A stretch of DNA of 40,033 nucleotides from Beroe ovata (GCA_946803715.1 CAMPET010000014.1:13879-53911); one strand, 5' to 3'; positions 21,406 through 33,800 are shown, counted from the stretch's first letter. Program-made: numbers and translations. Notes: generated by a model not told the origin, from the sequence alone.

Positions 21406-21598
21406 TTTGTGCGTTTATGTAACGCGCGAAAAGCTGCGACGCTTGCCAGACCCTATACATATGTTTTTCCAAACTAGCCGAATTTCGACTATTAATAACT
21501 CCGTTTCCTTTTATCCGATTGTTATGAAACTTGATATCCCGTCGATTTGTATCATAGAGACGCAGCAACAAAAATTTGAAGTCAATCGGTTGAGAAAN

Positions 21599-22084
21599 TC
21601 TGACTAGTAACTACCTATACTTATAATGCATCAGCTACAAAGAAAAAACAAGGAAATTAAAGATGCCAAACCATGTAACAAAAGTCACACAAAATTAAAG
21701 AATATCCTTGTTCTATCAATAATCAACATGGTCCTAAGATATTGTCCTATCGACAATATCCCAAGTGCAAATTTGCTCTCTTTCTGCAGTTTCCATCAGC
21801 ATATCTAGCATAGTCAGACAAGAATCATAATAATCTTAAAGGGTTAAATAAACTGGTCTTCATTAATTCTGCAATCTGCAATTGTAATCCGCAATTTCAA
21901 TTGCGGATTGGGGCGATTCTGTAAATCCAATATCAAATATACATTGAAGTAAAATAAATAGATAAAAGGATAGTGGTATTTACTATTTAACCATCACAAT
22001 TCTCTTAAACATTGAAAAACAATAAAATTCGCAGCCATTGAAAATTGAAAAACGCGAAAAGGTGGAACTGTTTCCAATTCCATC
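21599..22084. other. Non-coding, AT-rich segment
   Basis: No gene seen. A small inverted repeat (AATCCGCAATT / AATTGCGGATT) lies at about 21887-21910. Confidence 0.4.
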
Positions 22085-22502
22085 TTGCGTACGATGATTA
22101 TTGACTCAAGCCTCTTGTCGATCGATGATAGAATTTCGTTTTGCGCGCGCGCGGCGCAAACTTATTCTCAGACAGCTTGCATCAGCGGTCTAGCTTGTCG
22201 ATCGATGATAAACCCTGTCGAGAATTTCGTTGCGCGCGGCGCAAACTTATTGATCTCAGACGCAAGCCGCTTCGCGGCTTGCATCAGCGGTCTGGCATCG
22301 TCCGACAACGGTCTAGCATTGCCAGACAACTAGCCTCACGCACAACGTGTGCATGAACAGGCCGGTTTGAAAAATCTGACCTCTGTTTCTGATCGCGTCG
22401 CGCGCGCCTTCATCGGAGCAGCTTTCATTAAATGTGCACACTGCACACGTCGCGTTGCGCGTTTCTGTTCTACTCAGTGAATTGAAAAGTAATAGAGCTT
22501 AA

Positions 22503-22540
22503 GCTGAGCTGCGCGTTTGAATTCAAACGCGCAGCTCAGC
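22503..22540. repeat. 38-bp perfect palindrome
   Basis: Reads GCTGAGCTGCGCGTTTGAA followed by its exact reverse complement, centred on GAATTC, with no loop. Confidence 0.95.
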
Positions 22541-22763
22541 CCGCGCGAAGTATTTGGGTCACGCCGCGCGCGGAAGCATTTGAATTTCATTAAGAGCTCT
22601 CAATGGAAGCGCGCTCGCAAAAAACCGAGGTCAGATAAAATCTGACAATTGTAAAATTTCACCCTACCCTTGCTGGCGGAATGACGGTATGGCAAAATCT
22701 TACAAGTCTGACAATCATTAATCAATTCATATAAGTTTTGTGAAAAGTGTAACATTCAATTTG

Positions 22764-22911
22764 TACGAATTTGAAGGAAATTTCTGGTATTCCTCTGATT
22801 GCGAACTCAGACAATGAAACAGTGGTTAGACAATGAAACAGTGGTCTAACCACTGTTTCATTGTCTGAGTTCGCAATCAGAGGAATACCAGAAATTTCCT
22901 TCAAATTCGTA
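22764..22911. repeat. Perfect hairpin with 68-bp arms and 12-nt loop
   Basis: The left arm 22764-22831 is the exact reverse complement of the right arm 22844-22911. The loop (22832-22843, AATGAAACAGTG) repeats text already inside the left arm, as expected if a duplication preceded the inversion. No matching transposase or terminal motif is seen. Confidence 0.95.
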
Positions 22912-23447
22912 GTAACTATGCGACTCTTAAACATAACCCCTCTCCAAATGTTGATTCAATTTGTAAAATTCTTTTCTACCCTTGCTTGCAGGATTTTATC
23001 CCTGGTGCGCGAAAGAAATAGTGGACCCTGGACAGATAACATCCAGCAAAATTATTTTTAGAACCTGAAACCAAATGCAAAGAATTTGTGTTGCTCGATC
23101 TCCCACCTTCTTACTATTCTGTATTCACAAATGAAAAAGGCGTCCCTGGTACCAGGATGAATGGAAAATGAAAATGCAATATGCTCCTGCATTGTTTAGC
23201 AGTTTCTGTCTGCTTGAGTTTATTTTCTTATTATGGACTCTCTGTTATCTGTATTATCTTGAACATTTTTCAAATCACCCGTTTTTACTTTTTATTCTTG
23301 TATTAATTATCTCCAATTTATTCTTAACTGTGTTGTTGTTATTGGACAGTGTTTGTGCAATAGTAGGGCTTGTATTCCAATCCTATTCGGATCCAATTTT
23401 GAATTAGCCTGTTATGCCTAGTCATTTTTGATATAGCGAATAAGTGT

Positions 23448-24314
23448 ATGTCAAGAAAATCCATTCTTGAAAAATATGATGTGTTCTTATTTGACTGTGG
23501 TGGAGTGCTTTGGCATGGGCAAATTCCTATACCTGGAGCAGCAGAAGTTATCAGTAAACTCCTCTCTCTGAACAAGCTGGTGATTTTCGTGACAAATAAC
23601 AGTGCTAAGACAAGAACTATTATGAGAGATTGTGTCAATGAGGTTCTTGGAATATCAGTCCCACTTGATATTCTTTACAGTCCAGGAATATCTCTTGGAA
23701 AATACTTAACCCAAAGATTAGGAAGAGGTGAAAAGATATACCTAATAGGTTCCAAGGGTCTTTCTGAAGTGTTAGATCAGTATGAAATAGAATATATAGG
23801 CCCAGGGGAGGATATGTACCCACGAAACTTTGGTGAAGTTCAAGAATTCAAGCCTGATAATTCAGTAAGATTTGTTGTTGGTTCTTTTGATCCAAGCTAC
23901 AACTACTCCAAGTTAGTGAAAGCATACATCTATATAATGGAATGTGGGGCTGAGTATTTAGCTACAAATCTTGATTTGGAATACCCCTTGAGTGAGACTA
24001 GGAAGCTGCCTGGAACAGGACGATTGTTGTCAGGACTGAACTTATCAACTGGTTGCATGCCGAAAGTGTTAGGGAAGCCATCCTCCCTTCTCTTTGAAAT
24101 GATTAGTAATGATCACAACATTCGTGACAGATCAAAAGTACTGATGATTGGTGATAGCTTGGTGACAGACATGCAATTTGGTTGGAATTCTGGGATTGAT
24201 ACAGCTTTGGTACTCAGTGGAATAACAAACAGAGACATGATATCTAATATCCAAGAGGAAAATAGACCAACTTATGTTCTCAATAGTATTGCTGATATGC
24301 TTACTGCAACCTAA
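23448..24314 (+). CDS. HAD-superfamily phosphatase, PGP/PDXP type, with altered motif I
   Basis: 288 aa, one exon, starting at the ATG at 23448. It belongs to the HAD subfamily IIA group of phosphoglycolate phosphatase, chronophin and 4-nitrophenylphosphatase, which hydrolyse small phosphate monoesters in the cytosol with magnesium. Motif I reads FDCGGVLWHG (about residues 15-24); the family form is DxDG, so the nucleophile Asp is kept but the second Asp (general acid/base) is Gly, codon GGT. Motif II is FVTNNSAKTR, the motif III Lys is in VLGKPS and motif IV is GDSLVTD, all normal. The C2-type cap lies between motifs II and III. The length is slightly short of vertebrate PGP (about 320 aa). 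The lack of introns amid intron-rich genes, near a retroelement, fits a retrocopy. It may be catalytically weak or dead. Confidence 0.87.
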   Translation: MSRKSILEKYDVFLFDCGGVLWHGQIPIPGAAEVISKLLSLNKLVIFVTNNSAKTRTIMRDCVNEVLGISVPLDILYSPGISLGKYLTQRLGRGEKIYLIGSKGLSEVLDQYEIEYIGPGEDMYPRNFGEVQEFKPDNSVRFVVGSFDPSYNYSKLVKAYIYIMECGAEYLATNLDLEYPLSETRKLPGTGRLLSGLNLSTGCMPKVLGKPSSLLFEMISNDHNIRDRSKVLMIGDSLVTDMQFGWNSGIDTALVLSGITNRDMISNIQEENRPTYVLNSIADMLTAT

Positions 24315-24389
24315 TAGATCTCGACTCGATATGACGACTTATGCATTTTCAGTACTGTCAATTATCTAACAATTACTACCGGTATTTTT

Positions 24390-24625
24390 TCAGCAGAAGC
24401 GACACTGGAGCGATAATATCGCTCCAGCGTCGACTGTTGTCGACTCCAATCGTCGGAAAAACGATCCAAAAGTGGAGAGAAAAAAAAGAATCGACAACAG
24501 GCGGTTTTTTAGCGGTTTGCGATGCCCCCAATTATAATCACCGCCTAGGCGCTTCGGAATCGATTTTTTTTGAAAAAATCGATTTTTTGTCCACAATTTA
24601 TCGATTATAATCGGTTATTAGAGTT
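24390..24625. repeat. Inverted-repeat-rich segment, possible small foldback element
   Basis: Contains a perfect 23-bp inverted repeat (CTGGAGCGATA / TATCGCTCCAG, 24405-24427), repeated GTCGAC and AAATCGATTTTT motifs, and a GGCGGT...ACCGCC pair. It sits just after the phosphatase gene. No coding frame is supported; element limits are uncertain. Confidence 0.45.
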
Positions 24626-24834
24626 GGATTTTCAATCGCCCTTGCCAAAAATTGAATCAATTTCAATTTTACCATTGATTATATTGTTTCCTGAGCAGGT
24701 TCACTATGTAGACAGGCATGAAGTCGAGCTCTCCTCGTTAGATTTCCATTGAAAATATACATGATCATTGACATTGACAATTAGCATGTTTTACCCTGTG
24801 GAATTTCCATCACTTTAGGTTGTGATAGGATGAA

Positions 24835-27800
24835 ATGACAAGCGCAACATCCCAACGAAATGGAATCCTCCTAACCTCACAAATAACATGGAATGCATGG
24901 GAACCTGGGGGTGAATACACCAAGGTTATAAAAATCAAGAATGTGGACACAAAGACTCACAAAATCAAATATAAGTGAGTCCAGCATTCTCATTCATTAA
25001 TCATTGAGATCCTATTGATTATGCACCGCACATCATTAGTCACCAGTCTTATCATTTCCAGTCAACATCGAATATTACCTCAGGACGCCCACAAACAAAT
25101 GTTTTTCTACCAAATATCCAGAAATAATCACCCTATGCTCCGGCAACACAGCAAAGATACCGATCACCTTCAGACCACTCGACAAGGTATGTTTTTGTGA
25201 TCTGCTTCTGTTATAGTCAGTGAAATCATTATCATATTTTCGGTTAGAATTTTTCAGAAGGCACTAAACTGACCGTATAAGGGATTAAGGGGACCTCAAG
25301 GTGTTTCATTATCGATTCAAATTCGTGATACACAATGATTACAGCCATGGTATGCTCCTTGAAAGCTTCCTTGCTTCACTATTTTACACTATTCCAGGAG
25401 TTATACAGTGATCAAGTTGAATTCTGCACAAAGACAGACAAATTCACAGTCAGTGTCAAAGCTGTGCTTCCCAAGTATTCCATAGACCTGCCACACGCAG
25501 TGCAGTTTGAAACATGTGGCGTTCAGACCACTGCTACCAAGACGTTCACCCTTGTTAACAAGAGTATCGAGACATACTTCAAGTGGGATGTAGCCGAGCC
25601 ATTCTCAATCGAGCCGAGTATTGGAATCTTGCCAGAGAAAGGGCACTGTGATATCACTGTTAAGTTTACACCAAGCGAAGCCCATGTATACGACTCTAAA
25701 GCGGTTATTTCCTTCGGAAACGAGCAACACAGGGAACTACTTATTAGTGGAGTTGGTGAGTTTTGTTATGAGTGCTCCTAGTTATGAGTGCTCCTAGTTA
25801 TGAGTGGTTCTAGTTATGAGTGCTCCTAGTTATGAGTGGTCAAGTCGAACGTTGTTGAAAGATGTAGTGTATTAAGTGAATAATTGACCAATCACACTGG
25901 TCATGTTATTGGTTGCAAGTGGTGAATAAAATTGCTGTCTGTACCTCTGTTTTTGCTGGCCAGTGGCCAAGCCTGATCACTGAAAAACTCCTCCAGGCAA
26001 GCATCCCTATATCATGGTAGGAGATGACTCCATTGTGGAAGACTTTGTTCACCAACTCCTAGACTTTGGAGATGTCCCCATTGGAACAGCAGTGTCAAAG
26101 ACTTTCCAAGTCCGGAACATGTCATCGGTAGAAGCGAAATTCCTCATTTCACACAATGTAAAGGGAACTGTAGCGATGGACAAAGTGTTTGTCTGTAAGA
26201 AGAAAGAGCATTACATCAAACCGCAATCATCCATCAACGTGAAGGTTCGTAGTAACACACTGTGACATGTGTGCCAAATTCAGCTTCGAATACTCTGATA
26301 GTTTGCGTAACACGCGAATACTCAATGCTGGATATGTCAAGCGCGCGGCACAGCTCGGACGCGCGTTGCCATATCAACCATGTGTAAAACTGAGAGCAAG
26401 CTGTTTTCTGTTATCAATACACAAATCACAAGTGACTCAATTTCAGATCAATTTTCTGCCAACCATTGAAAAGATGACGTACAACGACTATTTCTACATT
26501 ACTCCGGCCGGTTTCCCATCCCAATGCGTTGTAAAGTGCGTCGGTCGAAGCATGGCACCCGAAATCACACTGAGTAAAAACGTGTTAGCATTCAAGTATG
26601 CAGAAGTTGGTAATGAACTCGTTCAATACATCAACATAACGAACAAGTCAAATGTCAAAACATTCTATCAAATAGTCCTGGACTCGACTGAAAGTGTGTT
26701 CAAAGTTGACAAGAGCTGTGGAGTTCTTGCTGAGAAAGAGGATAAGACAATACAAGTTAAATTCTTGCCCCTCCAACCCATTCCTTATTACAAGAGAGTG
26801 ACAATCCTCCTACACAGGCAGGAGCCTATCTTCCTAGATCTTCTCGGTTCTGGCTTCACGAATGAAGTACGGCCCGCCCGTCTGATTGGACGAGACCTCG
26901 TTAGTTTTTCAGACAAGATTCGGACTGGTCTGTCCATGTTCCCACCTGAGGTACAAGCCACTATGGCAAGTGGCGAGAAGAGTAAACTAAACCCGGGCTT
27001 TCCATTGAATGATCAGCCACCATGTAGCCAGTATTTTACTGAAATGCAGGTATTTGGATCAGTTCATCTTTATCTTCAATCTCATTGAACGTACTGAAAC
27101 AAACATTCTCACTATACGTGACCACAGATGCTAAGCGATGGATGCACAACCCACGTTACACTAGACCTCGAAAACATCGACTTTGGAAAATGTCGGGCTT
27201 TCCAGAAAGTTCACCACAAAACTGTGACCATTACAAACCACACCAAGGTACAGCTATAGGTGTTAACTGTTTATACTTGGGGTGCATCGCGATGCTACTA
27301 TAAATTCTATCATCTCAACATCATAACACAACCTGCTATATCATATATATCGACAGGGCAGGGTGACAGCAGTGTGGAATGATAACACCAATAGTGTGTT
27401 CACAGTGCTTCCCACAGAGTGTGACATATTACCGCACAAAAGTGCGTCTTTCCGTGTCAACTTCCACCCTAGACACCCAAACCAATTCTACGGTGCCAGC
27501 CTCGAGTGTACTACTTTTTACAAGGTATAGTTCCATCTCAGAGTTGTCATTCTAGTGACTCCTGTTGGCATTCGCTGATCACACCCTTTTCACACCCTGA
27601 TCACACCCTGATCACACCCCCAGACCATGAGAGACACGTTGCTGGTAACAGAGGAGACGATGTGTGCATCGTGGTGTCAGACCATTCACTGCACAGGCGA
27701 GACATTCGAGCCGGGTCACGAACCCTTTCTACCGCGCTATGAGACAGACACCACGGCCATCCTCTTCCCTCCAGCCCTGCCCGATGAGGCAGTGTTCAGG

Positions 27801-30800
27801 ACCCTGCTGCTCAGAAACTGCGGGGACACGCCCATGTCTTTCTCATTCGAGGATGACCCCATGGGCATTTTCAGGTGAGAGTATGTAAGGGGGCTCTGAT
27901 TCTGGAATGGTATCGCTATTTGAGACAGAAAGTTAGGATATTGTCTGCGGTTTGTGTGCAAATTTCCACTATTTCAGTGTAAAGCCAATGTCGGGTGTTA
28001 TACATGGAGAACAAGCTATAGTGATGGTTAGGTTCCTAGCCAATCAGAGCCGATCATACCAGCACAGCCTCACTTGTACACTCAACACCAAACATAGGAT
28101 TGTGTTTCCCTGCATAGCTGCAGTAGAACTTCCTACTGCCTGGCTTGAAAACGAGGTACGTACTACCCGCGGGTGTGTAATTAGTGCTGTAGCAGCGCTG
28201 CAGTGATTACAGTGATTATTGATCCTGGAGATACTGTGGTATCAAAACACTCACCACCCTCACCACTCTCACCACCCACTATTAACTCCTTCTCCGCCAG
28301 AGTGCGATGTGTTTCAAGCCCTCATGTGCTGGTAGTGTAACGGAACAATGGTACGGAGTACGGAACACATCCCGCCTTCCCCTCAAATTCGAGTGGAAAC
28401 TCCAGCAACCGTGCACCGAGCTATCACTTTCACCCATGAGCGGTGTCATTCTACCAAATGACACACAGGTATACCGGTTTATCAAGGAGTGTATAATTGT
28501 CGATGAATGTCGCTATGAAAATGACACCGTTACTCTTGCCTAGTATCAAAAGTGGGAGTGATTGTCACTATGAAAATGACACCGTTACTCTTGCCCAGTA
28601 TCAAAAGTGGGAGTACGCACCCAAGGAGGAAGGAGTGCTGAGAACGAGCAATGTACTCTCCATTTACCACGTCAAGAACAACAGACGCAAACTGACTGTG
28701 TCTGTCATGGGCCAGGGAACCAAAGCTGCTCTTGAGGTACAGTTTGTCCAGCAGTAGCTTTCCGAGTTGATTGTGAATAAGAGACCAGGGGTCTAAGACC
28801 AATTGCAAATTTACACTACACTTTTGACTATAATTTAGTAAGTTTGACTTTTATCAAGTAAGTTTTTATACCTGAGTCAGTTTCGGAAAGTTATTACAAG
28901 AATCAATGTTCACTGTGATTAGGCTATCAACTTCTGTGACAGAGTGGTCTGTACGGAGCCCCACGGTTTCGATTCCTTGTTTAACATGCCATACAGCAAG
29001 GATCTCCACCGTGTTCGCCAATCGCCATGCTAGGCACATTAAACCACTCTGTCTAAGAGAAAGTATTTGTTGCAGTGCCTGCCCCAAGCTGTTGATTTCG
29101 GTATCACTGTCGTGGGCGAGACGTCGTGCGAAACAGTATCTCTACACAACCCATCCTCATGTACAGCTGACTACACCCTGTCCCTCGTGTTTGAGGGATC
29201 TGACAACTGCTGTGAGTACCTCTTATTAGTAATTTGCATTAGTAATTAGTAATTAGTAAGTAGTAAGTAGTAAGTAGTAATTAGTAATTAGTAATTAGTA
29301 ATTAGTAATTAGTAATTAGTATTAGTAATTAGTAATTAGTGATTAGTATTAATAATTAGTTATTACTTGCCAATGAGTATCTATTTCCACGCAATAGAGC
29401 GTGACTGTGAACATCTACTACCACATGATAATGAGTGAGTATTGAGTAACTGTTACCACAATAAAGAGTGACTGTACACTGAGTATTGGGTACCTATCCA
29501 TTTTTTTTTATAAGGACGGTAGTGTGAGTCATATCCGATATCGCGATACTATAGGCCCACTCCTCTGATCAACCCCGGCATCATATCTCTCCCAGTGATA
29601 AAGCTGGACAAGATGAGCGGTTCACTGTCGGCGTATGGTAAAGAGGAGTTGTACATCACGTACCAGCCACTCTCACAAGCCAAGTACAGTGTGAAGATCA
29701 TGTGTACTATTAACAGTCACGAGAGCACATTGATGACACTGTCCGGGAATGGGGTCTTCCCCAAACTATCCTTTATTGATATCAGATCAGTTGGTAAGTG
29801 ACATGTTCCCACTATAGTAATGTATGACATGTAGCATTGCATGCATCTGTATATCCCCCCACACACATGAGCTAATATTGACAATGAAGGTGCAGGTATA
29901 TTGTCCAATGCCAGCAAGAAGAGAATATGGGACCTATTCTCCCTGGACTTGCTCAACAAGCACCTGTCTGAGGCACCAGATGCAACTGAACTGAGACAGC
30001 TCATGGAGACGCGTAGCAATGATCGGATCAAACCTTTCAGGTATAACTGCAGCAATATCATGTGACTTGTAGAGTTGATATCGCTCAAACAGATGTCATA
30101 TGAAATATATAGATACATCATGTCATCACATCTCTCACAGTACAAAAGCTCTGGCAGTCGTGGACTTTGGTTCTAACACAATTGGAGGCGACCCCAGCAA
30201 AGTGGTAGTTGTCATGAAGAACAGTGGCGAAGTGGCATCCTCATTCAAATTCCTGTTTCCCCCTGATCTTCGACTAGACATGGCTACATGGGCAGAGGAG
30301 AGTGTGGAGGACCTGTCTAAAACCCAGGAGAACTTTGACATCCAGCCACGGGAGGGAACAGTGCAGCCTGGAGAGACACTCTCACTGATCTTCACCTACA
30401 AGTTAGTTTCGAATGAGGGGAAGGTACGCGGTGTGGGACCTCATGGATACCTCTTCGGATCCATCCCCAGGTATCCAGTAGTATGACTGTCATGGTAACA
30501 TGGTTGTTCATGTGACACCCGCACCACCTACAGGCACGGTAAAGAGGGAATGGAAGAGCTCCCAATTCTACTGAAACTGTCTCGAGGGAGAGAAGTGATG
30601 TTGCAGTTGAGAGGGGTTACTGTGCTTCGGGGTGTGCCATACCCGCAAATTGCACACCAGAGTCACACCCTACATCCTGTTGTCATTGGATCCGATAGTC
30701 CACCTATACAGGTACAGTAATGGCAACAGTCAATCTTCTTCAACTGATCTTCTGAAAGAGCCTTGCTCCCTTTGATTACTTTCTACTTTTGTGAAGAACA

Positions 30801-33800
30801 AAATTTTCTTCAAAGATCGAAATATCCATTGTCATGTTTCCGCTATTTTAACACCGTATCCCCAAACACTGCCACACAGTACTACGAACTGTACAATGGA
30901 GGTGACAGTCCCATGGGTTATGAAGTGGTTGTCGAGTCGCTTGCTCAACTGACTGAGGAAAACTACGGCTGTGAGATCATGAAATGTCTCCAGCCAATAG
31001 GGCGTGTCCAGCCTCACTCTATCTCCCAGATTCCATTTGTATTCTCCCCACTCGAGGCTAAGACTTATGCAGTGGAGGTAGGTACCATCTCATCTCTCTG
31101 AGGTGTGAAACTCTCGCAGTAACACCGTTATCATTTTCACTACTCACTTGTTACAGGTTCCTATAATGATAGTCGGTGACAACACCTACCCTATCACTCT
31201 ATTCGGAGAGGGCATTACTCCTGACCAGCAGGATACAGTGAAACAGGGTTCTCTCATCCCGGACAAGCAGGCTGTACTGCTCGATAACCAGCTTGCAGTT
31301 CTCTCAAACGAGGCTGTCGATTTTGGCGTGGTGCCAACTTTTTCGGTCACAAAGAAAGTTATCTTCCTGACCAACACATCCAAGGAGACTATCACATTCA
31401 GGTATTAATGCTCGTGACAGTATTTCACACGCTGCTAAAGAGGAGTGAAGACAGGAACACCAATTCCACCTCACAACCTGACACCAATTCCACCTCACAA
31501 CCTGACACCAATTCCACCTCACAACNCGAGGCTGTCGATTTTGGCGTGGTGCCAACTTTCTCGGTGACAAAGAAAGTTATCTTCCTCACCAACACATCCA
31601 AGGAGACTATCACATTCAGGTATTAATGCTCGTGACACTATTTCACACGCTCCTAAAGAGGTGTGAAGACAGGAACACCAATTCCACCTCAAAACCTGAC
31701 ACCAATTCCACCTCACACCCTGACACCAATTCAACTTCTCACCCTGACACCAATTCCAACCCACACAGATGGAACACAAACACCACACCACTCTGTGGGG
31801 AGGTGATCGCTGTGACACCCCAAAGTGGATCTCTAGCGCCAGCTGGGTCCACCATGATAGAAGTGTCGCTCCTGCCCTCCTCCTACCCTGCCCTCTTTGA
31901 TCTAGACATTATCTGCGAACTGACAGGTGACAATCAGTGGGGAACATCATTGACAGTTGTAAAATGTGACAGTTAACTGTCACATAGTTACCACATGTGA
32001 CACACTGACAGAGAGTCGTGATAAGTGTTTGGTTGTCATAGTGATCATACTATCAACTGTACCCGACTGTTGCTGATTGTTGTATCCCCAGACAACTCCA
32101 AGGAGGAAGCGTATATCCGGGCGGTAGCGGAGTATGAACATGCGATAGAGGAGGAAGCCATCACGTTTACCATCCGAGAAGAGAAGCCCCGAACCCCGGA
32201 TAGAATCAACAAGAGCATGGATGGATGGGTAGCGACTGACACCCTGAACAAGTACCACACTCTACCACCAATCCGTGCTCTGGCACCCTCACCACTGGAT
32301 AGACCTCAAGCGAGGTATGTGTGCCTGTAATTGTGTGATCTGACAAAGTGAAATGTCGCCATAAACAGTCACATGGTTAATTGTTCATTCGTCCCTGTCT
32401 TTATAGTATCATTATTAACAGTTATTATATTTCTCGAGTCTCATATATAGTGTGTGTCACACTTCAATCACACACTACAATCACACACTGTGTGATTGTA
32501 TTTGTTGACTGTGATTGCCATGTAACATGTATTCTGATAGGCCCCCCTTTGTGGGTCCAAGATATATTAACTACCTCAGGTGAGTGAAGCCGTGAAGGAA
32601 TAGTCTTAGTCTTTGTTCTTGCTACTGCTAGAAACCTGATATTTGCAAGAGCTTAGAATGGAAACTCTCAGCATTTGATGCATTTGCAATATGACTCTTG
32701 AATCTTCTTCAGTTTGTAACGCTCTGACGACAAATGCGAATTTTCATGCTAGCGAAATCTGAACTTTTGCATGTATGATGTTGAACTGGTATTGCAATAC
32801 TCTCTTTCATTAGAAAACCTAGTTGAAAGTTCGATATAATCGTAGTGGAATACCGAATACGATGGAAGTCAGCTATTGCAATACATTCTTTGCTATACCC
32901 CCCTGCATCCACAAATGTTCCTACTTATATACCTTCCTTATCCTTAATCCTCATTTCCTCTGAGGGAGTGAGGATTGAGCCGATATATCTCGTGATCCTA
33001 ACTGTGATATCCTGTGTTACTCAGGGAGTACCACTGTAGCAAACACAAGAAGCACACTAGCAAGCCCAAAGCCCTCGTCCAGCCCAGTGAGAAGCCGTTC
33101 CCACCCACTCCACCAAAACCATTTTACCTCCACTTGAGGATTACCGGACAAGTCGCTGACATCAACCTATTTTCTGGAGACCTCGGGAGCTTTGATATTC
33201 CCATTGCTGAAATTGTCAATCCAGGTATTGAGAAGTTCGCCATCCATCATGCGGTTAACATCCTCCGGGATACTAAAAGTAGAGAATCAAGGCTTCGAAA
33301 TCATTGTATTTTGCGTTACAATATCCACTACATGATGCAATTAAATTTAATTGGCTTCGGGAACGAACTTTTCAATTATAACCGACTCAACTATCAGACG
33401 GACCGGCAAATCCGGAGTTACCACGTTCTGCTTCCTCTGTGGAGATTGAAACTACCAGCAACGTGCTGAGCTTCGTACTCAAGTCTCTCCTGGATGATGT
33501 GGATGTGCACAGGGCAATCAACAATCTCTCTGACGAACCAATCCCCTACTTCGACCAAATCTCTCGTACTCCGGTAAGTGAAAACCGTGCACTCAGCCTC
33601 TTTACCCATCTTCAATTTTCCTATTATCTTTGGTTTCTATCAATTTTTATTTTCCTTTGTCACGGCGGATTCGTCAATAACTTAATGCTGAGTATTAAGT
33701 TGTTATTAAGTATTAATAATACTGAGTACTGACTGAAGCGGGCTGAATTTTTTAGTTTAATAGATAACTTATAACTGTCAACTCTGAGCAATAGCATGGT

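Larger units (their letters stand above)
15435..21597 (+). mobile_element. Ty3/gypsy-type LTR retrotransposon, interior intact, LTRs incomplete
   Basis: Order: possible U5 tail, primer-binding site, gag (15508), pol (PR-RT-RNase H-integrase, to 20906), then about 690 bp of 3' sequence. Integrase after RNase H identifies the Ty3/gypsy (Metaviridae) order. No envelope-like gene is seen after pol. Both reading frames are undamaged, which suggests recent insertion. The segment is bounded by single N joins on both sides, and the short sequence before the primer site does not recur after pol. The LTRs are therefore either cut off by the assembly or shared between the 5' piece (U5) and the 3' piece (U3). 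Element boundaries are approximate. Confidence 0.8.
22085..23050 (+). repeat. Palindrome-rich repeat island, partly a plus-orientation copy of the left-flank repeat
   Basis: Two unequal direct copies of a unit starting TCGATCGATGATA lie at about 22119-22195 and 22198-22300. The second matches the reverse complement of 15244-15316. A later block at 23006-23048 matches the reverse complement of 15368-15403. Between them are a 38-bp palindrome and a long hairpin, listed separately. Open frames here are by-products of GCGC-rich repeats. Confidence 0.65.

Noticed and set aside
22085-22356. Overlapping Ala/Arg-rich open frames
   Set aside because: They come from GCGC-rich repeat copies and repeat the same residues in two frames.
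22764-22911. CRISPR-like or tRNA-like structure
   Set aside because: It is a single inverted duplication with no spaced direct repeats and no tRNA features.
23168-23407. 79-codon hydrophobic open frame just upstream of the phosphatase gene
   Set aside because: It has an ATG, but the Leu/Phe-rich content follows from T-rich DNA and no family or context supports it.
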